Assembly: GCF_018141005.1 (NCBI RefSeq) | Contig: NZ_CP046582.1 | Coordinates: forward strand, 4,278,001 to 4,342,000 | Origin: Erwinia sp. E602 | GTDB taxonomy: Bacteria > Pseudomonadota > Gammaproteobacteria > Enterobacterales > Enterobacteriaceae | Length of the DNA stretch: 64,000 bases | Direction: 5' to 3' | In this document: piece after piece, positions 30,517 through 40,368 of the stretch | How positions within the stretch are numbered: position 1 is the stretch's first letter | Layout: each line of letters starts with the position of its first letter | Notes under the pieces: model-generated | What the model was told of the DNA's origin: nothing | What the model saw: the letters and a program-made list of their open reading frames with translations, nothing else | The model's database searches: none | Made by a program: the position numbers and the translations under genes

Positions 30517-31305
30517 ATGTGCAAAAAAATACTTTCTTTCTCCTGCCTGCTCGTTCTGAGCGGCTGTACTGTTACCGGAGACGAACCGGGCCGGATGCAC
30601 AGGGCAGATGTGCAGTCTGCGCTGGCCGTGAATGACAACTGTCCTGTGGGGTGTCCTTCCGGAGGCAGCAGTCAGACCCTGTTTAGGAAAGCCTACACCC
30701 TTAACAATAACCCGCAGCAGAAGCTGGCGAACTGGATGGCGTATAAAGTCACCCGGGCCAGCTAGGCTGGCGGTAAACCCCGCAGCTGGAAGCGTGATCC
30801 TGATTTGCTGGAAGCAGACACGCTGGCGCCACCGGCGTACAGAGGAGCCAGTGCCACGCTGGCCGTTGACCGGGGGCACTAGGCACCACTTGCAAGCCTG
30901 GCGGGTAATCCTGACTGGCCATCTCTGAACTATCTCTCCAACATCACGCCACAGAAGTCCTCACTCAATCAGGGTGCCTGGGCCAGGCTCGAAAATAAAG
31001 AACGGGCGCTGACGAACCGTCCTGATGTTGACGCCGTCTATAGCGTAACGGGGCCCGTTTTTGATGACCGCATGCCCGCCCTGCCGGATGCACCGGCGGT
31101 TCACCTGCCCGAAGCCTACTGGAAGGTTATTTTCACAGGTACGAGTCCTGCCAGCGTGAAATTTGCCGCCTTTCTTATTGGCCAGAATGTGCCGCGAAGT
31201 GCCAGTTACTGTGACTATCAGGTCACAGTCAGCACCATTGAGGCACAGACCCGCCCTGTCCTGACGGTGGCTGGCGCTGCCTCCGGCGATCGCTGCGCTG
31301 GTTAA
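30517..31305 (+). pseudogene. DNA/RNA non-specific endonuclease lipoprotein gene with two in-frame amber codons
   Basis: One uninterrupted frame apart from TAG at 30763-30765 (codon 83) and TAG at 30880-30882 (codon 122). The product would be about 262 residues: lipoprotein signal LVLSGC, then CPSGGSSQTLFRKAYTLNN, the active-site motif DRGH just before the second TAG, NYLSNITPQKSSLNQGAWARL with the conserved asparagine, VYSVTGPVFD, and a C-terminal YWKVI...FLIGQN. This is the Endonuclease_NS (NucA/Serratia nuclease) family. Both stops are one change away from CAG. Without suppression only an 82-residue inactive fragment is made. Confidence 0.8.
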
Positions 31306-31614
31306 GTCCGTAAAGGGGAATTTGTCACACGATCTCGGCTGTCCGTAACAACGCTGTCCTGCAGCTGAGGTGTCATCCGAAGAGAGACACTGCTGCAGGC
31401 TGCAAAAGGTCCCCCGATACTGGCTGGACAGTGGAAGTCACGGTGTGTCAAATCACGAACTTCCCATAGACCGCGACGTATCCCCGACGAACGAGGCCAC
31501 GAAAGTGGGCTAAGACCAGTCTCGTTCATATGGATCATTTTAACCAACAATTCTTTTTTCTTCCTTTTAACACTCTATTGTACGTGTGTTCTAACAGATG
31601 CTCGCATGTTGATA
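31306..31614. other. Intergenic region without recognisable gene
   Basis: About 310 bases between the nuclease remnant and a membrane protein. Only low-quality frames; base composition shifts to AT-rich near 31540. Confidence 0.4.
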
Positions 31615-32022
31615 TCAGGACAGGTAACCCAGCCAGGAAAGAGAAGAATGTATGCTCAATACATATGCTATGGCTATGGCTGGAATGATAAGTAAAGCCA
31701 AAAGCGCATATCTGCCGGCGAAAGCAGGGATAATGCTTAAAGCAAAACTCATAACTAAAGACCCTCCTACCTGAAGAATCAGCCACGCCAGTACACCTGC
31801 CCAGAAGCCATCAAATAGGCCAACGTAGACTGCTTGCCAGATGGACAATGGGATAGCGAGAATCACCACTATCGTAAAAAGAGGGTGACGGATTAACCCA
31901 GGTGTATGCATCAGGTATGGGTCTTTTCTTACGTCGTTTGCGATCCTAACAGCCATGACGGATGCGTATTCCGCGCAAAAAATAGACAGAAAACTACCGT
32001 ATTCAATAAAATTTGCAAACAT
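31615..32022 (-). CDS. Hypothetical multi-pass membrane protein
   Basis: 135 residues, with about four hydrophobic segments: FIEYGSFLSIFCAEYASVM, LFTIVVILAIPLSIWQAVYV, LAWLILQVGGSLVMSFAL and YALLALLIIPAIAIAYVLSI. No family recognised. The start at ATG 32022 sits behind GAGTGACAA; five more codons from TTG are possible. Confidence 0.55.
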   Translation of the reverse strand: MFANFIEYGSFLSIFCAEYASVMAVRIANDVRKDPYLMHTPGLIRHPLFTIVVILAIPLSIWQAVYVGLFDGFWAGVLAWLILQVGGSLVMSFALSIIPAFAGRYALLALLIIPAIAIAYVLSIHSSLSWLGYLS

Positions 32023-32037
32023 GTTTGTCACTCGCAA

Positions 32038-32613
32038 TTAGTAATTTTGACCAATAAAAACCCAAATGCCCCAGTGATGGAAACACCAAAAAACGGCGAG
32101 TGGGTCACGGTGAATCGTGACTTTTTCATCGGTACAACCTCCGATCAGGGGAGTGTTTATCATGCCGGAATTCTGCTTCTTAATGGAGCAGGATTTTGGG
32201 GATACTTACAAAAGGACTCGCTGCATCTGGCGGGTGCCAGAAGAGCAGTGAGCATGGAAAATCTCAACCGCGCATCAAAGATGCCTGCCGCCTGAAATCA
32301 AACCTACAGGCACAAATCTACCTTTCTGTTAAAAAATCCTCCTCTTGCTATCATTTATTAAACGCGCAGATCCGGTTTCTGTAAAAGTCGGATCCAGGTG
32401 CAGGCGGAGACCATCAATACTGGCAGTAAGGCTGCAGCCGGTTCTCCCCAGCTCTGGTTTCTGTTCGCCGCCATAGGCGGGCAAAAGGAATCCCTGAGAC
32501 AGCCAGAAATGACTAAAAAAATTGACAAAACCCTCCAGAATTATGAATATCATTAAAATTCAGGGGTACGCAGGCCGGATTCATCAACAATGCTGCTAAT
32601 AGGTGGGAATTAG
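32038..32613. other. Gene-poor stretch
   Basis: 575 bases. A 72-residue frame from ATG 32076 on the plus strand (METPKNGEWVTVNRDFF...) may be a gene fragment but matches nothing I know. A GATCCGG inverted repeat at 32371-32396 resembles that at 30346. Confidence 0.35.
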
Positions 32614-33045
32614 ATGAATGTAATAATACCTACATACGAAGATTATCAGGACCATAACGGACTTCATTACCATCTGTTATGGGTCTCAATTGGAGATAAG
32701 TGGATTTGTCCTGGGTGTGGCCGCAGTAAATTCCAGATAATGAAATGGACGAAAAGATTTCCGAACAAGTCTAATTCCTTTATGGGTTGGGTTGCAGCAT
32801 TACATAAACATCATGACCACTCCATTGACTTTAATGAGTCGGCACAGGCTCGATTCCCGGAGACGTTGATAAGTGGCCAGTGTAATGGTGCGGAAGGTAC
32901 TGCAAAGAGAAAATTAAAGCTACCAGGCAATTTCTCATTCTCTCCACAAGAGATGCACAGCTTCATTAAGGCAACGCCACACAGTAAGCATGAAATAAAT
33001 TACGAAGTTGCTTTGGATATATTCAACCTTCTCCAGTTAACTTGA
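32614..33045 (+). CDS. HNH-like endonuclease (recombination endonuclease VII type)
   Basis: 143 residues. A zinc knuckle WICPGCGR at about 31-38 is followed by HKHHDHSIDF, then CNGAEGTAKRKLKLPGNFSFSP and a C-terminal helix EINYEVALDIFNLLQL. The order C-x2-C, H-H-D-H and QCNGAEGTAKRK resembles compact HNH enzymes (His-Asp metal site and structural cysteines). AT-rich codon use differs from the core. RBS GGTGGGAA upstream. Likely part of a defence-gene block with the next gene. Confidence 0.6.
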   Translation: MNVIIPTYEDYQDHNGLHYHLLWVSIGDKWICPGCGRSKFQIMKWTKRFPNKSNSFMGWVAALHKHHDHSIDFNESAQARFPETLISGQCNGAEGTAKRKLKLPGNFSFSPQEMHSFIKATPHSKHEINYEVALDIFNLLQLT

Positions 33046-33127
33046 CTCATAGTAAGCCATGAGCGGGTGCTACCAAATTTATTTTTTTTGGTGGGGGTAA
33101 GGCGACCATAATGTCAATGAGGATCAT

Positions 33128-33889
33128 ATGTGTAAAAAGAGACAAAACTTCACACCAAGGGTGAAGGAAAAAATTGCTAGAGAGGCCATGTACATTTGCT
33201 CATCGCCTTATTGCTATCGTCTTACCAGCTATAACACAACTGAAGGTAAAGCACGGACTATAGCTGAAGGGGCACATATATTAGCCGCGTCTAAAGCAGG
33301 GCCTCGCGCAGATCATAAAGAGAGCGGCGAGTTTATTCGTTCTGCCGAGAACGGAATTTGGTTGTGTTCTATTTGCCATGAAAAAGTAGATAATGACCCT
33401 CAATACTATACTGAGTCAAAGCTTAAGGAGTGGAAATCAAACCACACAGAACTTCTACGCAGGCTCGTGGGAAAGGATATTGAAACTGCCCTCTTAGAAT
33501 TAAGATACAAAAAACACCATCGCCAAGACGTAAGGGAATTCTTGTCATTTATGGATGATAGAAGAGTTTTATATGAAGGGTTGGATATGGAGTTTCCTCC
33601 GCGAGTCATAGATTCCATTGAAATGATGAGGTCGAGGGTTATACAATTAAGGGCTCAGGTCTTTGGGGATGCGCACGTATCTACTTCTTTGAATCAAATT
33701 CAAACAGCTATCAATGAATTTTTAGCAAGCGTAGGAAGGGATACCGACCTTAGAACTTTACAGTGTGACTCTAATGATCCGAAATGGGTTAAGTTCAGTG
33801 AGGAAATTGAAAAATTCAGGAAGGCAGTTGTCATAATTTTGAAGGTTTTATCAGGTGATTCAGGTTATGAATTGCGATGGGCACAGTAG
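33128..33889 (+). CDS. HNH endonuclease domain protein
   Basis: 253 residues. The HNH domain lies at residues about 20-105: C-S-S-P-Y-C, then EGAHILAASKAGPRAD (the H of AHI), ENGIWLCSICHEKVDND (N, then C-x2-C-H). The C-terminal 140 residues are helical (KDIETALLELRYKKH...) and unassigned; they may recognise a partner or nucleotide signal. AGGATCAT precedes the ATG. Domain layout is common among defence effectors; no second gene of a known system is adjacent. Confidence 0.72.
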   Translation: MCKKRQNFTPRVKEKIAREAMYICSSPYCYRLTSYNTTEGKARTIAEGAHILAASKAGPRADHKESGEFIRSAENGIWLCSICHEKVDNDPQYYTESKLKEWKSNHTELLRRLVGKDIETALLELRYKKHHRQDVREFLSFMDDRRVLYEGLDMEFPPRVIDSIEMMRSRVIQLRAQVFGDAHVSTSLNQIQTAINEFLASVGRDTDLRTLQCDSNDPKWVKFSEEIEKFRKAVVIILKVLSGDSGYELRWAQ

Positions 33890-34287
33890 TAAAGATGCGC
33901 GCACCTCGTTTGGAACAGACTGCCATTCACAGTGAGCCGGAATGGCTGTTACTGACAAACAACTTAATCCACAGCACGTTGTGAAATCCGGAGCGGGTCG
34001 TCAATTCCTGCCTGCTCCCAGATTATACAGAATACCAGCCAACTTCAGGGAGAAGTTTGTACTATCTATCTAAAAATACTCGCCATCTTGTTTGGCATAC
34101 AGATATAGCTTACATTTTTTCAAATTACACCGGGATGTTAGAATAGAGTTTTACTATAATAACTCATGCTATTTAATAAAGAATGCCGGAATGTGATGTT
34201 TTGGTTGATTTTTGCCTGAACCCCATGCTGCTAACATTTTGCTATGTTAACTCGTGGGGATCTGATTTTACATGCACCGGAGGACAA
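33890..34287. other. Intergenic region before the HEPN/Toprim gene
   Basis: About 400 AT-rich bases with no supported gene. It presumably contains the promoter of the downstream broken gene. Confidence 0.4.
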
Positions 34288-35624
34288 ATGGGGACGGAAA
34301 TTTCACTCACAGTATCAGAAGTTACTATAGACTTTAGTAAGAATAGCCTTGGCATCGATCACGGGATGCTGTTTCAGAGCGGAGATCACTTTTTTAAGCC
34401 TCAATATGAAGCATATGGCCTTGAATAAACGGAGGTCATTGATGATGAAAGACGCCAACAGTGGACAGTTCTTCGTAAAACACTAGCTGAGGTTGCCGGC
34501 CGGGTGGAGCTACTTGGATTCAGTATTGAAGTTATTCGTACTGAATATGAAATTGCAGTGATAAATGAACTTCATCAACGAAATGAGATGATTAAATACT
34601 ATCCTGAGCACTATCAATCAATGGGTGCGAAGCTCAGTTTTGATGAATTTTTGACCTTTATAATTCAGTATAACCTTAGTGATTTTAGCAACCAATACAT
34701 AGATACTGATTTTCGTCATGACATGAAAAGAACAACGAGTGAAATAATTTCAGAAGATTTGCTTGAAAAAATACCTTGCTATGTGCGTAGTGAAGATTTT
34801 TCATTTTCTGAAAGATCTGCATTTATTGGCTTGATGAGTTTTTTGCATCCATATTCAATTATTAGGTTATTGAGTGAAATAAAAATAATCACAAAGAAAA
34901 TATAGAGTGGGACTATGGGGAAATTGTTGTAAATGGCTGGGTTAATATAGATGAGATAAAAACAGAGGTTGGTCGTGAAGAGTCTATCCTTATAGCCACT
35001 GAAGGGAAATCAAACATTCATGTGCTTAAAAAGGCTTTCAGATTACTAAAGCCTAGTGTTTCTGATTTTTTCCGATTTATCGATGTTACAGATGGGCACC
35101 CGTTCTCTGGTACCGGTGGGTTATCAAAGTTTGCTGAAGGATTAGTAAAAATTGATGTCCAAAACCGTATTATTTTTTTATTGGGTAATGATGGTGAGGG
35201 GTTTAAAGGTTTTAATAAAATAATGAAGATAAAATTGCCATCTAACATGGGGTGCATGCGATTTCCAGACATTCCTGAGTTTAAAAGCTTCCCGGCTAAG
35301 GGGCCGAATGGACTTCGGTTGTCTAATATAAATGGCCAAGCTGCCGCTATCGAATGTTATCTGAACTTAAATTATAGTGACTATCCAACGCACTCTGTTA
35401 GATGGACTAATTTCAAAAAAGAATTAGGAGTTTATCATGGTGCGCTGGAGCATAAAGAGTATTATTCGAAAAGATTTTTAGATACTTCAGATATGAACAT
35501 CCTTGAAGGTAAATATGATACATCTAAATTAGAAGCCCTGCTTGATTCAGTTATAGAAAATCGTGTTAGAGTCTCAAGTAATATCCGTCATGAGCTGATC
35601 AAAAATCATCATCCAGATTTTTAA
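34288..35624 (+). pseudogene. HEPN/Toprim-associated protein gene, disrupted
   Basis: Three pieces read as one protein of about 445 residues. Piece 1 starts MGTEISLTVSEVTIDFSKNS...GIDHGMLFQSGD, a typical HEPN/Toprim N-terminal domain. An in-frame TAA at 34426-34428 interrupts it; the same frame continues DDERRQQWTVLRKTLAEV and on to about 34880. A one-base deletion in the A-rich stretch about 34880-34890 shifts the frame; restoring one A joins LSEIK to NNHKENIEWDYG. Piece 3 holds the Toprim part ILIATEGKSNIHVLKKAF and FLLGNDGEGFKGF. Such proteins are suspected RNase-linked defence factors. Two lesions make function unlikely. Confidence 0.7.
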
Positions 35625-35952
35625 CTTGCGGTTTTAATCCGGCGATTCGTCATCTCTAACTGAAGGGGAGTGATATCACACCTTTTCGATAAAATCCCCT
35701 ACTATTATAAAGCAATGTCCGCTCCTAGCTTACAGCAGACCGTCAGCCACACAGCACCTGGGTGCTCGTCAGGTCTGGATAAGTGAAGCCGCAGCGCGCG
35801 GGGGGCACACCGGAAGCTACAGCCCCCCTGCGCTCCAGGCCGAATTTCTTAATTTAGCTAAAAAAGTTACAAAACGGCGGGTTAAAAATTACTCTTCGTC
35901 CTGTATAGTTAACAGATAGTGTCATTGAATCGAAATGCGGAGATTATCAGCT
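35625..35952. other. Intergenic region with GC-rich insert
   Basis: About 330 bases. The middle (35750-35830) is GC-rich against AT-rich flanks; no gene recognised. Confidence 0.35.
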
Positions 35953-36186
35953 ATGGAAACAGAATTTACCGCAGGCGATTTTAAAAGAGAGCTGTCTGGT
36001 ATGTCAGACGACGCCGTTATCAGTTTTGCAGGCGGTATGACCTTTTACCGGTTCAAGCGTGATGGCGACAACGAATTTGTCCTGGAATTCGGCGAATGCC
36101 TTGCTGACGTCAGCGAGGAATTTTGTGAGGAAAACTCTCACGTTCTGGCCGTATTCAGCAGGCCCGGGACATTAGCCAGCCTGTGA
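35953..36186 (+). CDS. Small acidic hypothetical protein
   Basis: 77 residues from ATG 35953, with GGAG at 35939-35942 as ribosome site. Acidic (DFKRELSGMSDDAVISFAGG, ECLADVSEEFCEENSH). It overlaps the next gene by four bases, so the two are co-translated. No family recognised. Confidence 0.55.
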   Translation: METEFTAGDFKRELSGMSDDAVISFAGGMTFYRFKRDGDNEFVLEFGECLADVSEEFCEENSHVLAVFSRPGTLASL

Positions 36187-36386
36187 AAATAGACTTCAGC
36201 GGCAGCTCTCTGCGTAACGCAGTGATACTTTGCGTGGTAATATTCGGCCTGTGTCTCGCGTATGAGTATATTACGCGCCCGGGAAACTACGAGGACTGCG
36301 TGCTGGCCCACCTTAAAACGGACGGCAGCCGGTATGCCGCAAGCTTTATAGATGAAATGTGCGAGGCGAAGTTCGGGCGTAAATAG
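36183..36386 (+). CDS. Small single-pass membrane protein
   Basis: 67 residues from GTG 36183 (GTGA overlap with the previous stop). One hydrophobic segment NAVILCVVIFGLCLAYEYI at 12-30, then a short soluble tail with two cysteines (EDCVLAHLKT, DEMCEAKFGRK). Pairs with the upstream acidic protein; function unknown. A terminator follows at 36403. Confidence 0.55.
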   Translation: MKIDFSGSSLRNAVILCVVIFGLCLAYEYITRPGNYEDCVLAHLKTDGSRYAASFIDEMCEAKFGRK

Positions 36387-36402
36387 CCCGCGTTAAGATC
36401 CG

Positions 36403-36430
36403 AAAAAGGCCGCCGAAGCGGCCTCTCTTT
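36403..36430. terminator. Bidirectional terminator
   Basis: AGGCCGC-CGAA-GCGGCCT with A run before and CTCTTT after, between the convergent genes ending at 36386 and 36437. Confidence 0.85.
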
Positions 36431-36436
36431 CCTGCG

Positions 36437-36652
36437 CTACGGCATGCACAGTTCTGCCAGCCTTTCCGCCGCGTACTCTCTTTCCTCCTCCATCAGCAGC
36501 GGGTCAGTACCCGCCGCCAGCTCCAGGAGCCTGTCATAAGCCGCTGCAGGGTTGTACTGCGCTGCGTACAGCGCCAGTACTGCAACGGGGTCTGCCCGGC
36601 GGGCCAGCTCGTGGCGCGCGTTACGCGCCAGCTTATCGATATATTCTTTCAT
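36437..36652 (-). CDS. Small helical hypothetical protein
   Basis: 71 residues, Ala/Glu/Arg-rich and fully helical in character (NARHELARRADPVAVLALYA, EEEREYAAERLAELC). GGAAAAATATCC lies upstream of the ATG. Resembles short plasmid or phage proteins but I cannot name it. Confidence 0.45.
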   Translation of the reverse strand: MKEYIDKLARNARHELARRADPVAVLALYAAQYNPAAAYDRLLELAAGTDPLLMEEEREYAAERLAELCMP

Positions 36653-36778
36653 GGATATTTTTCCGTATACGCGCGGCAGGCCCGCGCAGCCGGTGACAGT
36701 CTGCGATCACGACCGGAAGCGCGGGCAACAAATTCCCTCATTTTTTCACGCTTTCCACCGGCGGTAACAGAACAGGTA

Positions 36779-36816
36779 GGGGTCCGCTTGGAAAACGGAA
36801 AATATCCTACGCTAGG
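36779..36816. mobile_element. 38-bp terminal inverted repeat of a Tn3-family (Tn21-like) transposon
   Basis: Begins GGGGTC, has the central GAAAACGGAAAATA and ends ACGCTAGG. These blocks match the Tn21/Tn501 end (GGGGTC...GAAAACGGAAAATA...ACGCTAAG) recalled from the family. It lies 75 bases outside arsH. I did not find the matching right end or tnpA. Confidence 0.75.
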
Positions 36817-36890
36817 GATGTTTTTTATACAGAATGAAGTGCGATGCCTGTGAAGTACTTCGCTCAAGGCCAGCAGGCATCGCGAGGCTC

Positions 36891-37589
36891 CTAAATTTTG
36901 GCCTGATTAACGCGCGTGGACAGTTCCTGATGGCTTTCCTTACGCTCACTGTATCTGTCGGCCAGATAATCATTATGCCCTTTCAGTAACAGCGTTATTT
37001 TGAACAGTTCTTCGGTGACATCGACTATCCGATCGTACCAGGAAGAAGGTTTCATGCGCCCGTTCTCGTCGAATTCCGGCCAGGCTTTTGCCACTGATGA
37101 CTGGTTGGGAATGGTGAACATTCGCATCCATCGTCCAAGGATCCGCATCTGATTGACTGCATTAAACGACTGTGAACCGCCACAAACCTGCATGACAGCC
37201 AGTGTTTTCCCCTGAGATGGGCGTACTGCCCCTTCAGTTAATGGGATCCAGTCAATCTGAGCTTTCATTACAGAACTCATCGCGCCATGCCTTTCCGGAG
37301 AACTCCAGACCATTCCGTCACACCATCTCACCAGTTCGCGTAACTCCACGACTTTCGGGTGCGTTTCCGGAGCATCATCAGGTAGAGGTAAACCCGAAGG
37401 GTTATACACTCTGACTTCTGCGCCCATTGACGTCAGTAAGCGGCCAGCTTCTTCAGCTGCAAAACGGCTGTATGAGCGCTCTCTAACTGAACCATAAAGG
37501 ATCAGGATGCGTGGCGGCTCCTGCATTGACAGCCGTTCAGCAATCTGTTTATCAAAGTATTCTCTATTCAATGACGGAAATTGCTCCAT
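36891..37589 (-). CDS. arsH: Arsenical resistance NADPH-dependent FMN protein ArsH
   Basis: Flavodoxin-like organoarsenical oxidase/reductase of 232 residues that detoxifies trivalent methyl or aromatic arsenicals. The FMN-phosphate loop is [20 protein letters not shown] (residues about 33-52), and the conserved [17 protein letters not shown] segment reads [18 protein letters not shown] with [13 protein letters not shown] later. It diverges from arsRBC across an 86-base gap, so ArsR can control both directions. Confidence 0.95.
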   Translation of the reverse strand: MEQFPSLNREYFDKQIAERLSMQEPPRILILYGSVRERSYSRFAAEEAGRLLTSMGAEVRVYNPSGLPLPDDAPETHPKVVELRELVRWCDGMVWSSPERHGAMSSVMKAQIDWIPLTEGAVRPSQGKTLAVMQVCGGSQSFNAVNQMRILGRWMRMFTIPNQSSVAKAWPEFDENGRMKPSSWYDRIVDVTEELFKITLLLKGHNDYLADRYSERKESHQELSTRVNQAKI

Positions 37590-37675
37590 TTTTCTTTCTT
37601 CTTCAATGATCAGTTGTTCTCAAAATTACACATATGATTTAACATATGTATACTCTAAATCCATTAGGAAAGAAA
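37590..37675. promoter_or_regulatory. Divergent arsH/arsR control region
   Basis: AT-rich gap with repeated ACATATG motifs (ACACATATGATTTAACATATGTATAC, 26 bases, at 37627-37652), a plausible ArsR operator and overlapping promoters. Confidence 0.5.
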
Positions 37676-37996
37676 ATGCTACAGCCTCTTCAGCTTTTCA
37701 AAATTCTGTCGGATGAAACCCGGCTGGCTATTGTTATGCTTCTCAGGGAGTCTGGCGAGTTGTGCGTCTGCGATATCTGCGCAGTCACCGCGCTGTCACA
37801 ACCCAAAATATCCAGGCACATGGCTATATTACGCGAATCAGGACTGGTTATTGACCGTAGGGAAGGGAAATGGATCCACTATCGACTATCCCCACACATA
37901 CCTGCCTGGGCTGCTGAAACCATCACTACGTCCTGGTTATGCCTACGGGAAGAGATCCGGGAATGGATGACAAAATCCGCACCGTCATCCTGTTAA
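37676..37996 (+). CDS. arsR: Arsenite-responsive repressor ArsR
   Basis: SmtB/ArsR-family repressor of 106 residues that leaves the operator when As(III) binds. The sensor cysteines are in ELCVCDIC (C-x-C-x2-C) inside the DNA-binding helix, and the winged helix continues SQPKISRHMAILRESGLV and GKWIHYRLSPHIP. Start at ATG 37676 (MLQPLQLFKILSDETRLAIV) fits plasmid ArsR proteins and has AGGAAAG before it; ten more codons upstream are not conserved. Confidence 0.95.
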   Translation: MLQPLQLFKILSDETRLAIVMLLRESGELCVCDICAVTALSQPKISRHMAILRESGLVIDRREGKWIHYRLSPHIPAWAAETITTSWLCLREEIREWMTKSAPSSC

Positions 37997-38042
37997 ATAA
38001 CACGCATACACATTCTTAAAATCATATGTAAAGGAGTCTGAA

Positions 38043-39332
38043 ATGTTACTGGCAGGAAGTATTTTTTTACTGACGCTGGTCCTGGTTATCTGGCAACCCA
38101 GAGGACTGAGTATCGGCTGGAGCGCGGGTATTGGCGCGGTGCTGGCACTGATTTTCGGCGTCATTCATCCTGGCGATATCCCTGTGGTCTGGAATATTGT
38201 CTGGAACGCGACGGCGACGTTTATCGCCGTGATCATAATCAGCCTGCTGCTCGATGAATCAGGTTTTTTCGAATGGGCTGCACTGCATGTATCTCGCTGG
38301 GGCAATGGCCGTGGACGCTTGCTGTTCACCTGGATTGTACTGCTTGGTGCCGCTGTTGCTGCATTATTCGCCAACGATGGCGCTGCGCTCATCCTGACCC
38401 CAATAGTGATTGCCATGTTGCTCGCTCTGGGGTTCAGTAAAGGGACTACGCTTGCCTTTGTGATGGCCGCTGGGTTTATTGCCGATACCGCCAGCTTGCC
38501 GCTTATTGTGTCCAATCTGGTGAATATAGTCTCTGCCGATTTTTTCAGACTGGGCTTTACTGAGTATGCTTCTGTCATGATCCCCGTGTATATCGCGGCC
38601 ATTGCCGCCACGCTGGGTATGCTGCATCTTTTCTTTCGAAGGGATATTCCAGCGACATATGACGTTTCACTGTTAAAAGAACCAGCCAGCACGATAAAGG
38701 ACCCGGCAACGTTTAAGGCTGGCTGGATAGTCCTTGTGTTGCTTCTCGTAGGGTTCTTTCTGCTTGAGCCGCTGGGCATCCCCGTCAGTGCGATCGCCGC
38801 TACGGGGGCGGGAGTTCTGTTTGCCGTAGCGAAAAAAGGTCATGCCATTAACACCGGGAAAGTCTTACGTGGCGCACCGTGGCAAATCGTTATTTTCTCC
38901 CTGGGAATGTACCTGGTGGTTTACGGTCTTCGCAACGCCGGACTAACAGAGTACCTCTCCGGGGTGCTGAATGCGCTGGCAGAACAGGGATTATGGCCAG
39001 CAACCTTTGGTACTGGCTTCCTTACGGCGTTCCTGTCGTCCGTTATGAATAACATGCCCACAGTGTTGATTGGGGCATTATCAATTGACGGAAGTACGGC
39101 ATCAGGTGTCATCAAAGAAGCGATGATCTACGCCAACGTTATTGGATGCGATTTGGGACCCAAAATCACCCCCATCGGGAGTCTGGCAACCTTGCTCTGG
39201 TTGCACGTACTGTCCCAGAAAAACATGACCGTCACATGGGGCTATTACTTCCGCACAGGCATTATCATGATGCTGCCCGTGCTGTTTGTCACTCTGGCCG
39301 CTCTGGCGTTGCGGCTTTCCGTCACTTTGTAA
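38043..39332 (+). CDS. arsB: Arsenite efflux pump ArsB
   Basis: Inner-membrane As(OH)3/H+ antiporter of 429 residues with about 12 hydrophobic segments, the usual length. Characteristic stretches: [40 protein letters not shown] and [24 protein letters not shown] precedes the ATG. Follows arsR by 46 bases and precedes arsC by 12, giving the operon arsRBC. No arsA is present, so export is driven by the proton gradient. Confidence 0.97.
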   Translation: MLLAGSIFLLTLVLVIWQPRGLSIGWSAGIGAVLALIFGVIHPGDIPVVWNIVWNATATFIAVIIISLLLDESGFFEWAALHVSRWGNGRGRLLFTWIVLLGAAVAALFANDGAALILTPIVIAMLLALGFSKGTTLAFVMAAGFIADTASLPLIVSNLVNIVSADFFRLGFTEYASVMIPVYIAAIAATLGMLHLFFRRDIPATYDVSLLKEPASTIKDPATFKAGWIVLVLLLVGFFLLEPLGIPVSAIAATGAGVLFAVAKKGHAINTGKVLRGAPWQIVIFSLGMYLVVYGLRNAGLTEYLSGVLNALAEQGLWPATFGTGFLTAFLSSVMNNMPTVLIGALSIDGSTASGVIKEAMIYANVIGCDLGPKITPIGSLATLLWLHVLSQKNMTVTWGYYFRTGIIMMLPVLFVTLAALALRLSVTL

Positions 39333-39344
39333 TGAGATATTGAT

Positions 39345-39770
39345 ATGAGCAATATAACCATCTATCACAATCCGGCCTGTGGCACGTCGCGCAACACGCT
39401 GGAGATGATCAGAAACAGCGGCACAGAGCCGACGATTATTCATTACCTTGAGACCCCGCCCTCACATGACGAGCTGGTAAAACTCATTGCCGATATGGGG
39501 ATGACAGTACGTGCGCTGCTGCGTAAGAACGTAGAGCCATACGATCAACTGGGCCTTGCCGACGATAAGTTTACTGACGAGCAGTTGCTCGGCTTCATGC
39601 TCCAGCATCCGATACTGATAAACCGTCCGGTTGTGGTGAGTCCCTTGGGGACGCGACTGTGCCGACCTTCTGAAGTGGTGCTGGATATTCTTCCGGAGCC
39701 ACAGAAAAGCGCATTTACGAAAGAAGATGGTGAAAGAGTCACCGACGAGTCAGGTAAGCGACTCAGATAA
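39345..39770 (+). CDS. arsC: Glutaredoxin-dependent arsenate reductase ArsC
   Basis: Reduces arsenate to arsenite for export by ArsB. 141 residues, with the catalytic Cys12 in HNPACGTSRNTLEMI and the arginine-rich substrate site around NRPVVVSPLGTRLCRP. Same family and size as plasmid R773 ArsC. Last gene of arsRBC. Confidence 0.97.
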   Translation: MSNITIYHNPACGTSRNTLEMIRNSGTEPTIIHYLETPPSHDELVKLIADMGMTVRALLRKNVEPYDQLGLADDKFTDEQLLGFMLQHPILINRPVVVSPLGTRLCRPSEVVLDILPEPQKSAFTKEDGERVTDESGKRLR

Positions 39771-39780
39771 TCGGAGAACG

Positions 39781-39824
39781 CCATTCTCAGGTACTGAATG
39801 CCGCTTTCACCCTGAGAATGGTTT
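39781..39824. terminator. Inverted repeat between arsC and resolvase
   Basis: CCATTCTCAGG (39781-39791) and CCTGAGAATGG (39811-39821) followed by TTT, 11-bp arms separated by 19 bases, overlapping the 3' end of the convergent resolvase gene. Confidence 0.5.
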
Positions 39825-40368
39825 GCCGGGTGGTGCTAAATTCACGAGCAACAGCGCTGACACTGCTTCCCGCATTGAGGCGTTCCATCGCAGCCTGCTT
39901 TTGAGCTTCGCTCAGCGCTGACGGACGGCCAAAACTTTTTCCTGATGCTTTGGCCCGTACAATACCAGAGTGTGTACGTTCAAGAAGCAAATCCCGTTCA
40001 AATTCCGCCACCGCTGAAATAACCTGCATGGTCATTCTCCCGGCTGCGCTTGTCAGGTCAACACCCCCGAGCGCAAGGCAGTGAACACGGATATCTGACG
40101 CAGCCAGTTGCTCAACTGTTTTTCTAATATCCATGGCATTACGCCCAAGACGGTCCAGCTTGGTGACTATCAGCACATCACCATTTTCCATGCGATCAAG
40201 CAGCCGGATAAATCCGGGGCGTTCGCTGGCAGCAACCGAACCACTTATATGTTCCTCAATCAGTCGCTGGGGTCTGATGGCAAAACCCGCCGTTTCAATT
40301 TCCCTCCGCTGATTTTCGGTTGTCTGTTCCAGAGTGGAGACCCGGCAGTAAGCAAAAACACGTGACAT
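39787..40368 (-). CDS. tnpR: Tn3-family serine resolvase
   Basis: Site-specific recombinase of 193 residues. The N-terminal catalytic domain has the serine nucleophile Ser11 in YCRVSTLEQ, then [32 protein letters not shown] and [20 protein letters not shown]; a C-terminal helix-turn-helix reads [20 protein letters not shown]. It would resolve transposon cointegrates at the adjacent res site. The arsH-arsRBC-resolvase order resembles arsenic transposons such as Tn2502 (from memory). No tnpA is present. Confidence 0.9.
   Translation of the reverse strand: MSRVFAYCRVSTLEQTTENQRREIETAGFAIRPQRLIEEHISGSVAASERPGFIRLLDRMENGDVLIVTKLDRLGRNAMDIRKTVEQLAASDIRVHCLALGGVDLTSAAGRMTMQVISAVAEFERDLLLERTHSGIVRAKASGKSFGRPSALSEAQKQAAMERLNAGSSVSAVAREFSTTRQTILRVKAAFST

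Noticed and set aside
31306..31550. Possible transposase fragment on the minus strand
   Set aside because: Some Arg/Trp-rich resemblance only; no conserved transposase motif found.
31906..32295. Plus-strand 129-codon frame
   Set aside because: Its first half is antisense to the membrane protein gene at 31615-32022. Only the tail from 32076 might be a fragment, noted as part of the gap.
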